Source: Reichenbachiella agariperforans
GTDB taxonomy: Bacteria; Bacteroidota; Bacteroidia; Cytophagales; Cyclobacteriaceae
DNA length: 64,000 bases
NCBI RefSeq assembly: GCF_900142205.1
Contig: NZ_FRAA01000001.1
Location: 1,448,796 to 1,512,795, forward strand
Direction: 5' to 3'
The notes under the pieces were generated by a model. The model was not told the DNA's origin and did not search any database. It saw only the letters and a program-made list of their open reading frames with translations. A program made the position numbers and the translations under genes. Positions 26,187 to 36,200 of the stretch are shown piece by piece (position 1 is the first letter of the stretch; each line of letters begins with the position of its first letter).

Positions 26187-27887
26187 TTAATGATTTTCAG
26201 CGTATGCTTCAAGTTCTTCAACTGATTTGAAAGAAATCACCCAATCAACCCAGTAATTAGTCCCTTCAACAGCAGCAGCTCCACTATTATAATCAAAGCC
26301 CCACTGATCAAACCATACAGTACCGTTCACATTGTTGGTATCATAGTCAGCAGCTACCTCAACTGTTGTTGCCCCGTCTATGTACCATATTTGTCCCTCA
26401 CCAGTGTAGCCGACGAGTTGTTGAGTAGCACCTTCCAGATTGACACCTGGATTATTACCTTGTGAGTTGTGCCAGAAATAACCTGGAGTCGCTCCCCAAA
26501 ATTCTCCCTTTAAAGCAATGATTGGATATTCTGGATTATAAGCTATATCAGGTACAGCTACTGGTGTTGCAACACCCGCTGGGTATCCACCATTTACTAT
26601 CAATCTGGTACCATCCCATGCTCTCCAAAATCCAAGACGATTGGCTGTATGAGTAGCCCAAAATTTACCATCTTCCTGCCACATTGGATTATTTCTATGA
26701 TCTACAAATTCAAGGTTCAGGTAATCCTCTTCTGTCCAATCTGGAGCAGGTAGGGTTTCTGTATCAAACTCCCAGAAGAGTTTACCAGCAGGATAATTCT
26801 CAACTATGTCTGCTTTCATTAAAGCGATTGATTCGTAAGATTTGATCCAATCTACGCTGTACCCCATCTCAGACGAACGAGCGTCAATATGGAATCCAAA
26901 CTCTCTGAATACAGTTAATGCATCGAGCATGCTTTCACTGCCATCTTCAGCCACTAGAGGAATCGCACTTAAATCCCAATATACGACATCCGCTGCGCCT
27001 CCTACATAACTATGGGTGTTATAATCATTACCAAACACACCAATATCACTAATAATCTGCAGGTCTGCGTCTCCCAATCTAGACATTCTTACGGCCAGAA
27101 TCGGGAACGTTCCTACATCGATCACTGTATTACCATCGAACATCAGGTCAGCTTGACTTCCCCCTACGAATTCAACACTGAGCTCACCATCAGCTACTGA
27201 TTGAGTAGCGTTTTGCTGAGCAACCCAGCCTGCATTATCGCTATCAAACTGAGCATCTACCCCTACGAATGGGAAAGTGAAACGTTCTGTCTGAAGTTCC
27301 TGAGGATCTACCTGCACAGTAAGTGGTCCAGAAACTGCCAAAGGTACTTCTACCTCTATTTTAGTATCAGAAACTGACAATACTTTCGCTTGGACTGGTT
27401 CATCTATTCCAGAAAAGAAAACCTGCACATCAGATTCTACAGTACCGAAGTTCTTACCATATATAGTCACAATATCTCCCACAACACCTGACACTGGTGC
27501 TATTGAATCAATCACTCCTCCAGGCAATACGTTGAATACCTCTGAAAATGCCACATCATGTGTCCAAACAGTAACCATCAAGTCATTCTCTCCTGCCAAG
27601 ACCTGAGACGGTACTCTCACCTTGATTTCTTCATTGGCTACACTTTCTATTACCTCTGCCTCGAAATCACCAAAAGTAACTGTGACGGCATCTGCATAAT
27701 CACCAAAGTCTGTTCCTGTAATAGTTACCAATGCATTGGGCTTTCCAGCTTTAGGAGAAAAATCTCCTAAAGTTGGTTCTGGATATTCCTTGTATCCAAC
27801 CTCTTCTGGTTCGCAAGCACTGTAGATCGCCATGATCCCAAATACCAGTGCCAGCACTGCGATATTATTTTTTATAATCTTCTTCAT
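26187..27887 (-). CDS. Surface glycan-binding lipoprotein with two IPT/TIG domains (SusE/F-position)
   Basis: 566 residues. Lipoprotein signal VLALVFGIMAIYSACEPEE (Cys about 25). Two IPT/TIG immunoglobulin-like repeats follow (about 38-118, SPKAGKPNALVTITGTDFGD; about 122-205, PVSGVVGDIVTIYGKNFGT), then about 360 residues of beta-rich sequence likely to carry the glycan-binding site. IPT domains act as spacers in surface glycan-binding proteins encoded after susD. The gene is 36 bases after susD and is followed by two terminators. No catalytic motif is seen. It probably captures polysaccharide at the outer membrane together with SusD. Confidence 0.85.
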   Translation of the reverse strand: MKKIIKNNIAVLALVFGIMAIYSACEPEEVGYKEYPEPTLGDFSPKAGKPNALVTITGTDFGDYADAVTVTFGDFEAEVIESVANEEIKVRVPSQVLAGENDLMVTVWTHDVAFSEVFNVLPGGVIDSIAPVSGVVGDIVTIYGKNFGTVESDVQVFFSGIDEPVQAKVLSVSDTKIEVEVPLAVSGPLTVQVDPQELQTERFTFPFVGVDAQFDSDNAGWVAQQNATQSVADGELSVEFVGGSQADLMFDGNTVIDVGTFPILAVRMSRLGDADLQIISDIGVFGNDYNTHSYVGGAADVVYWDLSAIPLVAEDGSESMLDALTVFREFGFHIDARSSEMGYSVDWIKSYESIALMKADIVENYPAGKLFWEFDTETLPAPDWTEEDYLNLEFVDHRNNPMWQEDGKFWATHTANRLGFWRAWDGTRLIVNGGYPAGVATPVAVPDIAYNPEYPIIALKGEFWGATPGYFWHNSQGNNPGVNLEGATQQLVGYTGEGQIWYIDGATTVEVAADYDTNNVNGTVWFDQWGFDYNSGAAAVEGTNYWVDWVISFKSVEELEAYAENH

Positions 27888-27923
27888 TTTTCATGTTTTT
27901 TCGTTGAGCAAACTGCTACTACC

Positions 27924-29723
27924 TTACCACTCTGGATTCTGAGTCAACGCCTTGTTGAGGTTCAACTGTGCAGTCGGTAATGGGAACAAATAGTCCTTTC
28001 TATCGAAGCTACGGTTAGATGCTGGATCAATGACCGTAGCTCTAAGTAGTGAACCCGTACCGTTTTCTACTTCCTGCTCTCCATAGATGTATACCGAAGG
28101 GTCATAAAGACTAGCATCTGCCTCGTACAAGGTCCCTTCAACTATCGCTCCCAAGATTGGCGCATTCAACTCCTGTTCAGCGATTCCCCATCTTTTCAGA
28201 TCGTTGTATCGGCTGTTTTCCAAAAACAACTCTACTGCACGCTCTCTCCTTATTTCCTCAAGCATATCGAGGTTATAATTAGATACCAAAGCATTAGTCA
28301 AGTCTGCCACGCCCGCTCTTTCACGAATCTTATTGATCGACTCATCCAGCTGTGCATCGGTAATCGTACCGTTCAACTCGAACAATGACTCTGCATAGAT
28401 CAAATAAACCTCAGCTAATCTCAAAAGTGGAAAATTGAAAGATTCCTCATTTACATTTCTATACGTAGGGTAGTTCCATGATCTAAACTTCTGACCCAAT
28501 ATACCCGTAGGGTTACCCTCACTAGTAGGGGGTGACAGAGCAGGAGAACCTCCCTCTGGGACACCATAATAGTAGGCATTCATACGAAAATCTCTATTTT
28601 CGAACTCATCAGACACAGTGTAATATCCTTGAAACTCGGTTGACTTATCTACTGGCAAGCCATCCACACATAGGAACATATCCATGAATTTTCTACTTGG
28701 TGCAGTTCTACCGTCTACTACGTGACTTATATTGACTCCACCTCTTCTCAAGACAAAATCATAGATTCCTTGGATGATAAATTCATTATTGGTTGACTTG
28801 TCTAGTCCAGCAGGATTAGAATCACCATCTTCTAGGTTGAACAAATAGTAGCTACTCATGCTATCAAGCTCTGTATTATGATTCCATAATTCATAACCAC
28901 CATTGTCCATCACATCTTTAGACAAAGCAATGGCTTCAGTCAACATATCACCTGTAGAAGGGTAGTTATCAGGCATTGCACTTCCAGCGCCAGTGTTTAC
29001 ACCATCACCATCAGTGGTGGTACCCACATACTTTTCCCAAGTTGCTTCATATAAAAGCACTTCTGCTTTGAATGCTTCCGCGCCCCATCTACTTATTTTA
29101 CCCTTATCACCAGCATCTAACTGCTGTTCTGTAGGCAAGAGATCGATAGCCACATCCAAATCCGACAAGACTTGAGCGATTACTTCGTATCGGCTGTTTC
29201 TAGGACCAGAAAGCTCTGGAGAATCCAAATCCAATACAGAGGTCACGATCGGCACTCCACCAAATCGCTGTAGCAACAAAAAGTGATGCCATGCACGGAA
29301 GAAATACGCTGTACCTATCGGTTGCTCAATATCCTCCACATTACCGTCATATTCGTCTGCTTTTTTCAGGATCATGTTGACATCACGCAACCAGTAATAC
29401 CAATTCGACCAATATTTATCTTGCTCCGTCACAATCAAACTACCTCTTCCCTCTGGCTGGACAAAGGCGATCAAGTCCGTACCAAAATCCATAAAATCCG
29501 CATAGCCTACCTGATAGTCATTACTCAACCCTGAGCCTTTGACCTTTTGCAAACCAATCAACTGTGTATACAGGCTATTTGCCGCTGCATCGAAGTGCTC
29601 AGGAGTCTCGAAATAAACCGACTCAGTCACACTATCCAAAGGATCCAGTTCCAAAAACTTATCCTGACATCCATATATGATGGTCAAAACCACCACCATT
29701 GATATTTTTATATAATTCTTCAT
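27924..29723 (-). CDS. susD: SusD/RagB-family nutrient-binding outer-membrane lipoprotein
   Basis: 599 residues. Signal MVVVLTIIYGCQDKFLELDP has the lipobox Cys at about 19 and the DKFLELDPLDSVTE segment typical of SusD starts. TPR-like helices follow (AAANSLYTQL, AWHHFLLLQRFGGVPIV), and the C-terminal RagB motif KIRERAGVADL with LEEIRRERAVELFLE, then DYLFPLPTAQLNLNKALTQNPEW. SusD closes the SusC channel as a hinged lid and binds oligosaccharide. It sits 27 bases after susC. Ligand specificity cannot be read from sequence. Confidence 0.95.
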   Translation of the reverse strand: MKNYIKISMVVVLTIIYGCQDKFLELDPLDSVTESVYFETPEHFDAAANSLYTQLIGLQKVKGSGLSNDYQVGYADFMDFGTDLIAFVQPEGRGSLIVTEQDKYWSNWYYWLRDVNMILKKADEYDGNVEDIEQPIGTAYFFRAWHHFLLLQRFGGVPIVTSVLDLDSPELSGPRNSRYEVIAQVLSDLDVAIDLLPTEQQLDAGDKGKISRWGAEAFKAEVLLYEATWEKYVGTTTDGDGVNTGAGSAMPDNYPSTGDMLTEAIALSKDVMDNGGYELWNHNTELDSMSSYYLFNLEDGDSNPAGLDKSTNNEFIIQGIYDFVLRRGGVNISHVVDGRTAPSRKFMDMFLCVDGLPVDKSTEFQGYYTVSDEFENRDFRMNAYYYGVPEGGSPALSPPTSEGNPTGILGQKFRSWNYPTYRNVNEESFNFPLLRLAEVYLIYAESLFELNGTITDAQLDESINKIRERAGVADLTNALVSNYNLDMLEEIRRERAVELFLENSRYNDLKRWGIAEQELNAPILGAIVEGTLYEADASLYDPSVYIYGEQEVENGTGSLLRATVIDPASNRSFDRKDYLFPLPTAQLNLNKALTQNPEW

Positions 29724-29750
29724 GTTGTTTTCGCTTTTAAAGTTCCAAAA

Positions 29751-32700
29751 CTAGAATGTGATATCTAGACCCAAAGAATAGGTTCGGGTGAACGGATATA
29801 TATCGCTACCTGTCTCACCCATTTCCGGATCATAACCATCTTTGATAGAAGTAGCTTCCCACAAATCATTACCAGAGAAGTACACTCTTGCTTTTCTCAA
29901 CCTGATTTTTTCCAACACAGACGATGGGAGAGTATATCCCACTACCAGGGTTTTCAACCTGATGTATCTGTTGTTTTGCAATGCAAAATCATTGTTCAAC
30001 CAGTTGTACCCTGATCGAGTACCATTAGTAGTCAAACGTGGATAATCAGCTCCTGTATTGGTTTCTGTCCAAGTAAGTCCCTGATACGAGGTAGTACTCG
30101 TAGACCATATCGCTCTGAAAGGATATGACATGTGACCTGTTCTTTGGATGTTTTGGTTCAATACGCCTTGGAAATTAGCTGTAAAGTCAAACCCTTTCCA
30201 TCTCATGTTGGCATTGATACCATAGTTGTAGTGAGGTGCTGCATCTCCCATGTATCTTACATCACCGCCTTCGTCCGAAATGGCAGAAATATACCCATTG
30301 CCATCCGCATCTACTTTGATAATGTCTCCTGGTCTGAGAGCTTGGGCTGCATTGCCTTGTACTGGCAGCTCTCCCTGACTAGTAGCCGTATACTCCGCAT
30401 AATATGCGTCTACTGCTGCTTGATCAGCAAAAAGTCCATCGGTCTGGTACATGAAATAAGAATTGAGTGGATAACCTTCACGCTGAGCTACTTTGCCCGC
30501 ATTGTATGAGTCTGATCCCTCTAGCTTAACAAGCTCATTGGTACTATTACCCATGTTAACAGACACGCCATAGCTGAATTCGCCGATTTGGTCTTTATAA
30601 CCCAATACTGCTTCCCAACCTTTGGTCTCCAAGGTACCTATATTGGTCTTAGGTGCATTGCCCCCCAATATTGCTGACAAAACTGGTGTCGACAGCATCC
30701 CTTCGTTTTCTTTGATATAGTAATCAAATGAACCGTTCAGCTTATGATTGAGTAGGGTAAACTCAGTACCAAAGTTGGTCATTTTCACACGTTCCCAAGT
30801 TCTCACATTGGTAGTAATCCCGCTCACACGAGCAGTATTTTGTACAGCAGGAGTAGACCCAAAAGGTATCGAACCTGTACTGATGGTAGATACATAGTCA
30901 TTATTATCAATACCTACTTGGTTACCCATTTCACCATAACTAGCTTTCAATTTCCAAAAACTCAAAACAGGATTATCTCTAAGGAATGCTTCCTCTGTCA
31001 ATACCCATCCAGCAGATGCTCCTCCATAGTTAGCCCACTTATATCCTTCTGCAAATTTGGAAGAACCATCTCTTCTGCCGATGAATTCAACCAAGTACTT
31101 ACCTTTGAATTCGTAGTTGAATCTACCCACATAAGAGTAGAGTCCCCAGTGTCCAGCTCCCCCTTCATTTTGCATGAGGTCTTGAGCTGCCACATCCAGG
31201 TCATACACTCCTTGATCTTCGAGACCTGTACGCTTGCCCATCAAGTCCCTATTTTCGCTGAGATCAGCAGTCACACCGATCATAGCCGATACGTAGTGAT
31301 CTTCAGCGATTGTCTTCTCATAGTTCAAGAAACCACCATAGTTTTGGTAAGTAGCGTCATTATAAGTGTTTTTAATTGAAGAACTCGAATTGACCATTCC
31401 TATCTGATCTCCAGCCCACGTATAGAGAGGTACACTCAAATAAACTTCGTCTGTACGACCGATACGTCGGTTGACCGACCCCAACACTTTGAAATCTAAC
31501 CCTTCGATGATGTTGACATTCAATCCCAAATTAACTTTCGTCAAATCTTCTTTGACGTCTTTGGTACCACCGTCGACTACTTGACCTACGGAGTTTCTGC
31601 CTCCTACATTAAAGTTGGCATACCACTGGCCATAAGGGTTCTTGGCAGGAAACACTGGAGGATCATTGTACACACCTCCTTGTATACCTCCAGATGGACT
31701 AGAGCTATTGGTCTGCTGATAAGTCATCCCTGACTGAAAAGTAATTCGATCAGAAAGCTTATGCTCAAAATTGAAACGAATATTGTATTGCTTTTGTCCG
31801 TCGTATGCGATTTTTAGAGGCGCTCTGTTGTCTGCAAAACCACCCGAAATTCTATACTTTGTTTTGTCATCTCCACCAGATACACTCAAATTGTGCTGCT
31901 GCGAAAAGCTATTGCCATAGAAATCATTGAATCTATCTGAACTTTCCAAATAGAGATCTCCCCAAGCTGTCCCTGGGTAGATTCTAGCTTCGCCATTGGC
32001 CATACCTTCCATGTTTTCCAATGTGGACCATCCCCAGTAGTCGTTCGTACCATCTTGCTCTACAGCATCGATGAACATTGAAGCATACTCCTCCATACCT
32101 GGAGTCGGAGGACGAATACCTATCGTGTTGAGTCGGAAGTTGTTGCTATAGTCTACTGTCATGCCACCAGACCCTTTCTTGGTAGTCACCAAGATTACAC
32201 CGTTGGCTGCACGCGAACCGTAGATAGATGCAGAGGCATCTTTCAACAAACTCACAGACTCGATATCGTCAGGGTTCATGTTGTAGAATTCACGTAGTCC
32301 TACTACAGGTACTCCGTCAATAATACATAATGGATCACCACCGTTGATAGAAGTAGCTCCTCTGATCTGCATCGTGATGCCTTCATTACCTGGACGACTC
32401 GATCCTCGAGTCACCACTAGACCTGGAGTCTGTCCTTGTAGAGACAAAGCTGGGTTCGTAACAGCACGATCCTCAAAGGTAGCTGCAGTCACCTGCTCTA
32501 CCGCCCCAGTCAAGGTAGCTTTGGTTTTCTCACCGTATCCAACGACAACCACTTCTTCTAGGCTTTGTGCATCTACCTCCATGTTGACACTGAACTGGGT
32601 ACGACTACCCACAGTTATCGTCTGCGTACGGTAACCTATAAAAGAAATAGAAAGTTGAGAATCTTCTCCAACTAAGTTCATGTTGAATTCTCCATCCAAA

Positions 32701-32897
32701 TCAGTAGTAGTACCATTATTTGTACCTACTTCCATGACGGTAGCACCAGGCAACCCCATACCCGTTTCATCCAGTACTTGCCCAGATATCTGGGCACCTT
32801 GTGCGAATACTGAGGCTACTGACAGGCATGTCAGTAGCAACATGATTGCACCCGCTTTTAGGCGCAATCCAATGCTTTTAGTAATAGTTTTTTTCAT
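29751..32897 (-). CDS. susC: SusC/RagA-family TonB-dependent outer-membrane transporter
   Basis: 1048 residues. Signal peptide about 1-32 (AIMLLLTCLSVASVFAQG). A carboxypeptidase-regulatory-like domain (about 35-105, GQVLDETGMGLPGATV) is followed by the TonB-box-like EEVVVVGYGEKTKATLTGAV, the plug (LQGQTPGLVVTRGSS, SIYGSRAANGVILVTTKKG) and a 22-strand barrel ending in YSLGLDITF. It imports oligosaccharides across the outer membrane, energised by TonB-ExbBD. It is first in the susC-susD-lipoprotein operon; the regulator gene ends 380 bases upstream. Transcription is probably controlled by that hybrid regulator. Confidence 0.96.
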   Translation of the reverse strand: MKKTITKSIGLRLKAGAIMLLLTCLSVASVFAQGAQISGQVLDETGMGLPGATVMEVGTNNGTTTDLDGEFNMNLVGEDSQLSISFIGYRTQTITVGSRTQFSVNMEVDAQSLEEVVVVGYGEKTKATLTGAVEQVTAATFEDRAVTNPALSLQGQTPGLVVTRGSSRPGNEGITMQIRGATSINGGDPLCIIDGVPVVGLREFYNMNPDDIESVSLLKDASASIYGSRAANGVILVTTKKGSGGMTVDYSNNFRLNTIGIRPPTPGMEEYASMFIDAVEQDGTNDYWGWSTLENMEGMANGEARIYPGTAWGDLYLESSDRFNDFYGNSFSQQHNLSVSGGDDKTKYRISGGFADNRAPLKIAYDGQKQYNIRFNFEHKLSDRITFQSGMTYQQTNSSSPSGGIQGGVYNDPPVFPAKNPYGQWYANFNVGGRNSVGQVVDGGTKDVKEDLTKVNLGLNVNIIEGLDFKVLGSVNRRIGRTDEVYLSVPLYTWAGDQIGMVNSSSSIKNTYNDATYQNYGGFLNYEKTIAEDHYVSAMIGVTADLSENRDLMGKRTGLEDQGVYDLDVAAQDLMQNEGGAGHWGLYSYVGRFNYEFKGKYLVEFIGRRDGSSKFAEGYKWANYGGASAGWVLTEEAFLRDNPVLSFWKLKASYGEMGNQVGIDNNDYVSTISTGSIPFGSTPAVQNTARVSGITTNVRTWERVKMTNFGTEFTLLNHKLNGSFDYYIKENEGMLSTPVLSAILGGNAPKTNIGTLETKGWEAVLGYKDQIGEFSYGVSVNMGNSTNELVKLEGSDSYNAGKVAQREGYPLNSYFMYQTDGLFADQAAVDAYYAEYTATSQGELPVQGNAAQALRPGDIIKVDADGNGYISAISDEGGDVRYMGDAAPHYNYGINANMRWKGFDFTANFQGVLNQNIQRTGHMSYPFRAIWSTSTTSYQGLTWTETNTGADYPRLTTNGTRSGYNWLNNDFALQNNRYIRLKTLVVGYTLPSSVLEKIRLRKARVYFSGNDLWEATSIKDGYDPEMGETGSDIYPFTRTYSLGLDITF

Positions 32898-33277
32898 AAT
32901 TTAGTTTCTTAATATGCTTATTATATCTACGATGTAGACATTCTAATTGTATTGATTAGTCCACCCGAAAAGGGTTTCTCTCACAACTCCTTATCTCTAA
33001 GAGTCTCAACTTTCTCTTTACTTCATACGCTCTGCTTTTTAGTAATCAATTCATTTCAAGTCGCAATCCTACAGATTGACAACTCAATTCTAGCTGATTA
33101 ACTAATGACGCTATATAATTCATGATTCATAGCTTATAAAACATGATCCATCATGTGAAAAAGCAGCTATACGTGGTTTTTTCGCACATTATAATTCCAA
33201 ATGTGAATGAAAAAAAATCAGAGAACGAAAATTTATAGCAGTATGGACACTAAGTTAAAACCACAGCAACAATACAA
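32898..33277. other. Gene-free stretch upstream of susC
   Basis: 380 bases without a supportable gene. It should hold the susC promoter and leader. I found no convincing match to the Bacteroidota -33/-7 promoter (TTTG / TAnnTTTG). The one clear structure is the inverted repeat at 33141-33156. The stretch is AT-rich toward the regulator end. Confidence 0.6.
33141..33156. promoter_or_regulatory. Short inverted repeat upstream of susC, possible operator
   Basis: ACATGAT-CC-ATCATGT, a perfect 7-base dyad about 245 bases before the susC start and 120 bases after the regulator gene. A partial echo, CATGATTCAT, lies just before it at 33121-33130. It could be a binding site for the AraC-type output domain of the regulator or a weak hairpin. 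Purely a sequence observation. Confidence 0.3.
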
Positions 33278-36200
33278 TCACGCTGATGCGTCATCACTCT
33301 TGCTTGCAAATTCGTTGGGAGTCATCCCAAACAGCTCTCGAAAGGTTTTAGAAAAGTATGCGGTAGAATTGAAGCCTGACATAAAGGCGATTTCTTTGAT
33401 AGAGCCCGTTCTCTTCTTCAAGAGCTCAGCAGCATGCTTCAATCGAATGGTACGAATAAAGTTGCTGGGGTTTTGACCTGTTAGTGAATTGACTTTTCGG
33501 TAGAAATGTGAACGACTCACACCCATTTCGGTCAGTACATCTTCTAAACCAAAGTCAGAATCACTTACATGCTCTAGAATTACTTTGGTTACATCATCCA
33601 AAAACTTCTCATCCAAAGAGTTGGTAGTCAATTCGCTTGACGCCATTATTCCTGTCTGGGACACAAATTTTTCTCTCAGACGCTTTTTGGACTCCAACAG
33701 GTTTTTGATCCGAGCACGTAGTACGTTGACATTGAAAGGTTTGGGCAAGTAAGCATCGGCTCCTATTTCATAGCCTTCTATCCTGTCCTCTTCCAAACTA
33801 CGTGCAGTCAGGAGTATCACAGGAATGTGACAGGTATCGGTGTTGGTTTTGATATTGCGACACATTTCAAAACCATCCATCTCTGGCATCATCACGTCAC
33901 TGATCACGATATCTGGATAAAATTTCTTGGCCTTTTCAAGGCCTTCCTGACCATTGGCAGCCTCCTTGATTTTAAACTGGTGCCTTAGTTCATTCTTCAG
34001 GTGTACCCGCAACTCTTTGTTGTCCTCTACAATCAGGATGGTTTGATACCCAGATGTATCTGCCGTTTCATCCGAATCCAATACATTCATATCCGAAATC
34101 GAAATTTCATATTCCAAAGACTTGATGCTATTCATGTCAAAATCCTTGATCGTACGCCTGACTTCTTGGTTCCCCTTGAGCGCGTCTTGAAGTTGCTTGC
34201 TTTCCAACGGTAGATTCACTGTAAAGCAACTCCCTTGTCCATAATCACTCTCTACGGTGATCACGCCATCATGTTGCTCAACGAGACTTTTGGTAAAATT
34301 GAGTCCTATCCCAGTACCAGAGTTGGTATTGTCGATGTGAAAAAAGCGATCGAAGACAGCACTAAGTTGCTCTTTCTTCAGGCCTATCCCTGAATCCTTT
34401 ACTTTTATTTCTACGGATTCTCCCAGTTTGCGTGTCCCAAACAAAGTCCCCCCAACATCTTGTTTGTGATCGACTATCACTTCTACTTTTCCTCCCTTCG
34501 GAGTGAATTTGAGTGCATTCGACAGCAGGTTGGATAGCACTTTCTCTATCTTGTCCGGGTCGAACCAAATAAACATGCCATCAATAGTCGACGAAAACGT
34601 CATTTCAATCTCCTTTTCTCTAGCCAGATCTTCAAACAACTTCGTGATGTCCTTGATGAAAGGCACAATATCCCCTTTTATAGGGTCTAGAGGAGCCTTA
34701 CCCAAATCCATTTTCCTAAAATCAAGCAGTTGATTGACCAAATTGAGCAGTTTACGTGCACTTCTTTGGATGACAAACGCAGAATTCTTGACGATCTCTG
34801 GATCATTGAATGAAGAAATGATCTTATCTACTGGGTTCAATATAAGCGTCAGAGGTGTTCTAAATTCATGAGACACGTTCATAAAGAACTGCAGCTTCAT
34901 GTGATCCAACTCACGCTCACGCTCCTCATTCACCATCTTGGTGTAATATTTGAAAAGCATCCATGTAGCCAATGAGATCAAAAGAATATAGATCGTATAG
35001 GCCCACCAGGTTTTCCATGGCGGTGGAAGTACTTCGAGCCATAGAACGGTAGAAGCCGCGGTACTCCAGTCCCCATTCAAAGAGGCCTTCACCTCAAAAC
35101 GATAACTCCCCGGCTGCAATCCAGAGTAATTCGCCATGCGGGTCGGTCCCGCCTGTACAAAGCTCTGATCTGCTCCATGTAATTTGTAAGCATATTTGAC
35201 ACGGTCGGGATTATGCATGTGCAAAGCGACAAAAGAAAGGGTGATGTACCCTTCGTTGTGCTTCAAGACTATTTCTTTGGACTGATCCAATGCGTGCTCT
35301 AAAATGACCCGTCCATTCAATTCCTCTCCAGCATGTATGGAGTGATTCAAGATTTTAAAATCTATCAATATGGGCAATACTTGTAGCGTATCCTGGGCAA
35401 TGTTGCGAGGATCAAAAAGGTTGAATCCGTTGATTCCTCCTGCCAATATTCGACCGTCCTTGAGTCGGGCAATCGACTTACTTTGGTATTCCATCCCCTG
35501 CAATCCATCACTGACGTTGTAATTTTTGAAACTTTCTGTTTCAAAATCGAAACAACTCATTCCACTTTTGGTGATGAGCCAAAGCTGCTTTTGCTCATCC
35601 TCCTCCACTCCTATCACTAGATTGTTGGGGATTCCATCTTCGGTAGAGTAGGTCTTTTTCAAATTGAGAGCAGCACTCAATCTGTGCAGGCCCAAATCAG
35701 ATCCTACCCAAATATCCCCCAAATGATCTTCTACGATATCATTGATCAATATGCCTGTAACATTGGGTTCATCGACTTTATTAAAAACCAACCCTTCGCT
35801 CAAATCGCCAGAGATATCAGCCCAACACATACCTCTAGACGTGCCTACCAAAAGTCTCTCATGTGAGTCTATGTATAATGAAAACACATAATCCCCTAAA
35901 ATACTGGTCGAGTCATAGGGTGTGTGTTCAAATTGCACAAAGCTACCCGTCCGAGGGTCCAATACATTGAGACCTTCCTCTTGCGTCCCTGCCCATAATC
36001 GGTGCTTTTGATCTTCTACTGCACACCACACTGAATTTTGGGCAATGCTAGTAGAATCAGATTGGTCATGTTTGTAATGGACATAGCGCTTGGTCTCTGG
36101 ATCAAACTTATTTAACCCCCCATCCAAAGTACATACCCAAATATCCCCATCATAGCATTTTTCCAAATACAGGACCTTATCAGAACTCAGTGAGTTGGGA

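Noticed and set aside
33207-33476. Plus-strand frame near the end of the regulator gene
   Set aside because: Most of it is antisense to the AraC domain; no recognisable protein.
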